Below are positions 57,664 to 64,000 of a stretch of 64,000 nt of DNA, one piece after another (within the stretch, counting starts at the first letter, position 1; every line of letters begins with the position of its first letter). The notes below the pieces were generated by a model. It searched no databases, had not been told where the DNA came from, and saw only the letters and a program-made list of their open reading frames with translations. The position numbers and the translations under genes are program-made. The stretch spans positions 18,529,534-18,593,533 of the forward strand of contig NC_049982.1 in assembly GCF_000003815.2 (NCBI RefSeq). Direction: 5' to 3'. This DNA is from Branchiostoma floridae (taxonomy: Eukaryota; Chordata; Leptocardii; Amphioxiformes; Branchiostomatidae).

Positions 57664-60600
57664 CTGACAGCCTCCGGAGGTCGCCGGTACCAGGGTCTGT
57701 CACCAAGGCTATCTTGGACGCAAACAAGGGTATGTAAGCTGCAGACATGCTCTTTTTGATAGTATCGTTTTTGTCGTTTTTTATACCACGTGCTTAAGGA
57801 ATATATCATGATTGTCAAATATGGCTACAGACATGTCGTGCTAGTTTAATTTTAGTTTTAGTTGTAATAGTTTCCAAGGCAGTTGTGTAGATGTATCTGT
57901 AGATGTATCAACATGCTATAGCTTCAATTCTGTCCATAGCTTGCTGTGCCTTTTACATTGATCGACAGTGAGTGAGTGATTTATACGTCTGACTGTCTTT
58001 CACAACTTACAGGATTGAACCTGTACTCAGGTGACATTGCTGGTGTTGATCCCGTAAGTAATGCACCTATATAATGTAAAATAATATAATCATTGGATAA
58101 AAGCGTAGTTCGCCATCACTATTACCACACCACATGGTGGAATGAGAATCGTCTCAGTGGCACAAGTTCAATCATGCTGATTTGTGCGTGATGTTCTAGC
58201 CAGAGGTACTGATGCAGATTGCAGAGTGTTTATATATGTGTGCATTCAGTAATGTCAATGTCATAGATAGTGACAAATTAAAGTAGATGATATAGATAAG
58301 CTGTCCTAGTTTTTTCATGCTATCGGAGATGTATTGAAATGTGTCCAATCTGAAGTAGTAATTAAACTATTTCAGGACTCCCGCAATGCTATCAATAATG
58401 AACGACGCTGGCCGAACGGAGTGATTCCTTACGTCATTGGCAACGAATTTTGTGAGTCCGTGTTTCTCAGGTGGTGGAGTAATAAGGCCTTCTATGAAAA
58501 TATTTGCATTGTATCATGAAGACGGATACTTGATAAAAATATCATTCCCAGTATACCAGTGGTCATAAGAGGTTTTGTTTCTCATACAGCCACTTCCTGC
58601 ACTGACACCAATGGCCAATGCGCCGAGTGGGCTGCCGCGGGTGAATGTGACGCCAACCCTGGCTACATGCTGTGGAATTGTATGCAGAAGCTGTGGCCTC
58701 TGTAGCCGCCCCGGTACGTCAGAACTTGTTCAGTTAATTAACTCTCTCTATCGTCACTAAGCTGTTGGCTCGTTCTCATTTGAATGTCGAAATGCTGTCG
58801 CCTGACTTTACGGCTTGATATGGAGAAAATTATAGACAACATCACTGGTTCCTTCATTTTTCCATAACCCCTGTAATGTTTTACAAAAGATGCACAACAA
58901 CATTCGTGTTGGTTGATGGCTTAGACGGTTATTATAGCCACGGGTCGGATTTCACACCCTAAAAAATGGCTGTCGCCTGAGAAGAAACGAAGAATTCAAA
59001 TAGTAGCCAAAAATGTAACAATTCAGTTCCCAGAATAATTGTTCGGCAGGTGAAACCCGCTACCAAGGCCCTCTGACCGATCACGTCAGATCGCTACTGT
59101 CACTGATCTTGGAGGCTGTGTGAGGTGGTTTATGCCTGTCGCCAGATTCTGTAACAAACGTTACCACCACGAGTGCGACGGTTGCCACGGTTTTATTATC
59201 CACGTATAAGACTAGAAATGACCATTTTTGTGACGCTGTACAGTTTTTCTGGCTTTCTGAAGAAACAAGAAAGGGTTGTTGACTGTTATTTGTATCCCAC
59301 CTTGCTTAACAAAATGTTGTACAGAAATGACTGTAACAAACGTTACCATTGTTCGATGCTGTCTAAGCTTTCTATTTGACCTGGTGTAAAAAAGCTGCCC
59401 ACTTTTCAAATGTTCCTTGGGACATCCACTTATACCTAAATGATGTAGTCAATAAGGTAAGTCCTTTAGAAGAAAACAGGGTAAAGTTTACTGTTGTAAC
59501 AAACGTTACCGGTAACGTTTGTTACCCGCCCTGTAATGTATTACCAATGGGACCGAAAATAATAAGTTTCCATTTTTTGGCTATGGTTAAAAGAGGAATT
59601 TTCCTAAACAACCAGGTAGTTTTCACTGAAAATAAAGCCGATTTATTTTTCGACCAAAAAAATGCCATTTTCGACATTTCAATGAGAACGAGTGTGTTAT
59701 GAGATAATTTCCAGCTCGTGGTGTGCGGAAAGCTGATCTGACATTATATATGACTACGATAATTTTTTAGTGCAGTTATGGAAATCAGCCCAAAGATCTT
59801 TCCCTTTTCTACACGCAATGATAAGATACATCCATAGTGATGGAAGTCTTAACTGTCATCTAACACAAATGCTGTTCCCTCAGCCTTCATTTCCCTGTTT
59901 ACGGTCTTATTCCCTCATACATACTTTAAATGTTACAAAATAAGAAGCAGCAATTAGAATTACTTTACCAAGTAAAATCCAGTAACATGTATCAGAGGGA
60001 GGAGAGCCAAGTGGATGGAGAAGGAGGAAAATGCACACAACTTTTTTAAAAACCTGATAAGTTGTGGAAACCTGCGGAAGAATATGAGTTAACTCGTTAC
60101 GTCTGATGATTGGTTATGACTTAACTAGTTACGTCTGAAATACATTTCCAAATCTTCACAGACATAGCAGTACATGGTCATGGTATTTCCCTTCGTCTGT
60201 TTGTTCCCGGCTTTGCTAGTTTTCACACGAGAAACGTACGGGAAACAAATCGTACTGTTTACCAAACTTGTGTGCCATTTACCAAGTTCTGTACCAACAT
60301 TTAACCACCATGCAAAACACCCTGATCATGAAACTAGACGTTTTGAAGGGAAATTGTGCAATGCTTAGTAAATATGTAACGTTACAATTTTACAGGGCGC
60401 CACTCAGAACTTGACCCCAAAATGGCTGACTTAGCTCGTTGCTATGGCGGTCCGTCAGTTGCTAGGGGGAGGATGACGTGACTGACTAAGCCCTGTAGGT
60501 TAATAGTATATATGTAACTGTACAGGTAGATTTGACTGATATGATTTTATATCCAGGTTGCTCGGATAACAACCAGAACTGTGTATTTTGGGCCAGCATT

Positions 60601-63431
60601 GGCGAGTGTGACGCCAACCCCAACTACATGCTGGAGACCTGCCCGCTGAGCTGCAACGTGTGTGAAGGAGATGGTGAAGGTGACGACTCTTATTATGAAT
60701 ATCTAACAAGAGAATAGTATCAATCAAACTGAGGAACAGCCAATCCAATATTAGAATAACCACAAAGAAGACATTTCTTTCAGGTTAAACAAAAAGTAAA
60801 CATGTGATCACAATCATTCTTATATCCAAAAGTGGAACACAACATCTATAACGTTATGAAAAACAGATATAGAATTGAGAAAATGACAACTTGCTCTGTA
60901 CAGAAACATGTGCGGTTAGCGATTAATTCATTGGAAAAGGTATACATGAAAATTCATCAGAAACAACAACACTTTGCTTCATCAGATCCCAAATAAATCG
61001 TATCGTAAGTTCCAAACTGACGTTACGTCATGTTCGATCTGCAGACGCAGCGATTCTAACTGCTCCTGCCGGTTCGGAGGTTGGTCGGATCCAGAGCGCC
61101 ATTCTCGAGTACAACAAGCGGACCTGTCTCCGGTTTGTGCCCCGGACCAACGAACGGGACTTCGTTCATATCAAACGGCTTACTGGGTAAAAAAGTGTCC
61201 TATATGACGATACTCTCTTGTCTATTAGAACTAGACCTTAAGTTCATAGAGCGGTATGGTTTGTATATGATACAGTTATAATGAATATCAATTTATCGTC
61301 AACTGCACACAACATAACACGTATTACAGTTTGAAACTGTTTTCCCTTCCAAGAAGACTTTTTTTTCAAATGGAGGTCTTTATGATTACTTGGCCAATTG
61401 ATATGCTCCCCATCAAGTTTCATATGTCTCATGTATGGACTTCCTATCATCAAGCCAAGTTGAATGATGAAATCTGTAATCAAGTAGGCAAATTAACCCC
61501 ATTATCATCTTACGTTAAGGTTGGTTAGATCAACCTCAGCGTAAGCGAACTCAAAATCATGCCTGCTTGCATTACCCTGCAGCTGACTTCTGAATAAGTT
61601 TGCATTCGTGCAAGCCAAAAGTAATAAAATACATCTACCTCATAATCTCCACAATCATCATCAGCTCCATAGCCTTTTATATTATTCCAAGCTATTGTTA
61701 TATAAGGTTGAGTACGATAATTCTAACGTCATAAGCCAGTCCATAACTCTTGAAAATTCTCTCTCCAAGTTGCCATTCGCAAGTCGGTGTTGCGGGCGGG
61801 ATGCAGGAGCTGTCTCTCGGTAACGGATGTCTGGGAACAGGCACGATCCTGCACGAGCTGATGCACGCCGTGGGGTTCTGGCACGAGCATCAGCGGCCGG
61901 ACAGGGACGACTGGGTCATTATCTGCCGTAATAACGCTGAAGCACGTGCGTGAATCTTTCCTTTTTACCTCAAACGTTGCCCCAGGCAGGTCTTTTCTCA
62001 CGTGAAGATTATTCAGTGACTGACATATGACACACATCTACATTACTATAGGATTGCAGGAATTCGTGTTTCAATGGCTGTTTCTGTTCCCATCTTTTTA
62101 TCACTCTCATGAAAGTGCAGTCAAAATCCAACCACGAATATCCCTCTACGTAACTTGACATCATCGGCGAACACAAAGTGTCTATGGTTGTAAATACAGT
62201 CGTTTTGTTTCCCTTCAGAGCACCGTCACGCCTTTGACAAGCTGTCTAACTCCCGCACCCTGGACCTGTCGTACGACTATGGTTCCATCATGCACTACGA
62301 GAGCCACGCCTTCAGCACCAACGGAAGGGAGACCATCGTTCCCAAGGTCGGTTGACAAGATTCACGTTATTTCATGTGACAAGATTCACGGTATTTCATG
62401 TGACAAGATTCACGGTATTTCATGTGACAAGATTCACGGTATTTCATGTGACAAGATTCCCGGTATTTCATGTGACAAGATTCACGGTATTTCATGTGAC
62501 AAGATTCCCGTTTTTTTCATGACATCATGTGACAAGAATCGCGTTATTTCATGGGCAAGATTCACATTATTTCATGTGACAAGATTCACGTTATTTCATG
62601 TGACAAGATTCACGTTATTTCATGTGACAAGATTCTCGTCTTTTCATGACATCATGTGACAAGAATCGCGTTATTTCATGGGGCAAGACGTTATTTCATG
62701 TGACAAGATTCACGTTATTTCATGTGACAAGATTCACGTTATTTCATGTGACAGGATTCACGTTATTTCATGTGGCAAGAATCACGTTTTTTCATGACAT
62801 CATGTGACAAGAATCGCGTGATTTCATGGGGCAAGACGTTATTTCATGTGACAAGATTCACGTTATTTCATGTGACAGGATTCACGTTATTTCATGTGGC
62901 AAGAACCACGTTTTTTCATGACATCATGTGACAAGAATCGCGTGATTTCATGGGGCAAGACGTTATTTCATGTGACAAGAATCGCGTTAATTCATGTGGC
63001 AAGATTCATGACATCATGTGATAAGATTCACGTTGTCTTATGTGACAAGATTCACGTTATTTCATGTCATAGATAATTCAGAGGCGCTCTAAAATGAGAT
63101 ACATTATGGCATCTTACTCCCGCAAAATAACGTTTGACATCTTCTTGAGCCAATTATATGTCATGACATCGCCTTCTTAATCGTTGATGAGAGAAGGTGG
63201 AGAAGGCTATGACATACTATGACATATAATTTCCTTACCTTTCTGCATATAGTTCAATATCGCTATTCCAGTAAGTCGCATTTTTAGATGATAACACAGA
63301 CAGCTTATCGCAATCTTCTATTTTTTGCACACCTGTAGCGTCCCTTGAATGGTATCGTCCTGGGAGCTGCGCAAGACTTCAGTTCCCTGGATCTGCAGAA
63401 AATCAACAAGTTGTACGATTGCAACAAATGA
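57664..63431 (+). CDS. astacin-like metalloprotease E, two ShK modules, no own signal exon, frameshift in ShK1
   Basis: Exons: 57664-57729, 58013-58053 (YSGDI propeptide), 58376-58451 ([11 protein letters not shown]), 58590-58713 (ShK1), 60557-60679 (ShK2, six Cys), 61045-61186, 61770-61945 ([12 protein letters not shown]), 62219-62346 (SIMHY), 63339-63431 (stop TGA). Lengths match D except ShK1, which is 1 bp longer: one extra A in CAGAAGCTG at about 58688, leading to TAG at 58703-58705 within ShK1. The equivalent of the D signal exon is missing; the first acceptor is phase 1 and compatible with the last EGF exon upstream. In the Met-turn exon GLDL-type wording is changed (LDLSYDY for LGLSYDY) but ligands are kept. 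So E is either the protease half of a Sushi-EGF-astacin fusion with one sequencing or natural frameshift, or a decaying 5'-truncated pseudogene. Confidence 0.82.
58767..59694. mobile_element. 928 bp DNA transposon-like insertion in astacin E ShK1-ShK2 intron
   Basis: Ends are inverted: CTCGTTCTCATT-TGAATGTCG at the left and its complement near the right end. Flanked by TGTT (58763-58766, 59695-59698). Copy D reads CACTAAGCTGTTATGAGATAA without interruption, giving the empty site and a 4 bp duplication. Inside, GTAACAAACGTTACC occurs at 59151, 59331 and 59494, the last as part of a longer palindrome with CCGGTAACGTTTGTTAC. A frame on the plus strand (59376-59702) has no recognisable transposase motif. 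Confidence 0.85.
62347..63065 (+). repeat. 24 bp minisatellite directly downstream of an astacin E splice donor
   Basis: About 29 copies of a 24 bp unit with core TTCATGTGACAAGATTCACG. Later copies form a higher-order pattern (124 or 150 bp) marked by TCATGACATCATGTGACAAG. The array begins right after the donor GTCGGTTGACAAG at 62347. Copy D has a single unexpanded precursor at the same place (GACAAACTTCATT, then TTTCACGTGATAG). Confidence 0.95.
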
Positions 63432-63683
63432 ACATGTCATTTGTGCGCAAGTGCAATTGGCCTGTCATGATACTCGACATTTTTTTTGTCTTATATACGT
63501 ATAGTGTTAATCACAAAAATCTCTCACAATGTTAACTTTTAGGCTTTCAAGTATACCGTTACGTTGAATTGGTTGACAATAGGTGAAGTTACGTATACGT
63601 TTGATATCAGCGGCACACACATACACACACAGGGGCGCACAAACGCGCTAACAGACGCACACATACGCACACACACACACACG

Positions 63684-63753
<70 letters not shown>

Positions 63754-64000
63754 AACACATACGCATTCACACGTACAAGCACGGGTATTTTATGAAAATG
63801 CATAGGTCAATCACGACCCTTATAGCAATGGTGATTGGTCAAACCACATTATGTGGTTCTAAGCTAAGACGGAATAGAATGATCATAATAACCCTTAATA
63901 AATCATGAATGGATGGCAATAAACGATCGATGTGTTGGTCGTCTAATGTGGGATGAAAGTAAATAAGTGTGGCAATATAAATATTGCCGTGGCTACGATT
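63432..64000. other. astacin E 3' flank with CA/TA microsatellite
   Basis: About 60 bp still match the D 3' flank. A compound (CA)n-(TA)n repeat runs over 63620-63748. No further gene is seen to the window end. Confidence 0.8.

Noticed and set aside
23400-60679. ShK exons as toxin genes
   Set aside because: They are modules of large secreted proteases with matching phases and flanking catalytic exons. No Lys-Tyr pair typical of channel-blocking ShK peptides is seen before the fifth Cys; no independent toxin precursor is present.
62347-63065. Possible CRISPR-like regular array
   Set aside because: Units are directly adjacent 24 bp repeats without unique spacers, in a eukaryotic intron; it is a minisatellite.
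63539-63908. Open frames with IYIYIY tracts
   Set aside because: Translation of a CA/TA microsatellite.

Overview
The window is eukaryotic: intron-rich genes with GT/AG splicing, 1-2 kb introns, abundant small transposons and three assembly gaps (5027-5126, 34882-34981, 38749-38971). Gene content (LRR-Ig receptor, ShK-astacin family, Sushi/EGF mosaic gene, cathepsin C, SDHAF2) and repeat style point to an invertebrate deuterostome, most likely a lancelet (Branchiostoma). That assignment is inference from family content, not a database match. I rebuilt all exons by hand from splice sites, reading phase and, for the astacins, paralogue-to-paralogue comparison.

Layout. (1) 1-6092, minus: cathepsin C / dipeptidyl peptidase 1, nine exons seen, 3' end outside the window, with a palindromic Mutator-like element in intron 1. 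(2) 6439-8588, plus: SDHAF2, head-to-head with cathepsin C across a 346 bp shared promoter. (3) 8589-10717: repeat-rich intergenic DNA. (4) 10718-14418, minus: a nine-exon, 849-residue TTF-zinc-finger/hAT-transposase-like gene with an N-terminal PCNA-box-like motif and a 13-residue minisatellite repeat. (5) 16027-18129, minus: single-exon 700-residue LRR-Ig transmembrane receptor whose tail repeats a Tyr-Glu-Asn motif. (6) 21401-63431, plus: a cluster of five tandem astacin-like metalloprotease genes, here named A (21401-25826), B (26859-34082), C (35102-39691), D (40833-45273) and E (57664-63431). A Sushi/EGF gene (48352-56704) lies immediately upstream of E.

The most unusual feature is the architecture of the five astacins. 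In each, two or three ShK-type six-cysteine modules sit inside the catalytic domain, between the first strand (PYVI) and the helix that precedes the RTC-RF strand, instead of after the domain. The modules are on phase 1-1 exons. B and C are a recent tandem pair; D and E are another pair. D and E each carry a frameshift in a ShK exon. E has no signal-peptide exon of its own, but the phase-1 donor of the last EGF exon is compatible with its phase-1 first acceptor, so the locus may encode a Sushi-EGF-ShK-astacin chimera.

Comparing B with C and D with E gives empty and filled sites that define many mobile elements (mariner, foldback MITEs, a SINE, a LINE tail, a 928 bp element with 4 bp target duplication), a probable exon-to-exon gene conversion and a newly expanded minisatellite beside a splice donor.
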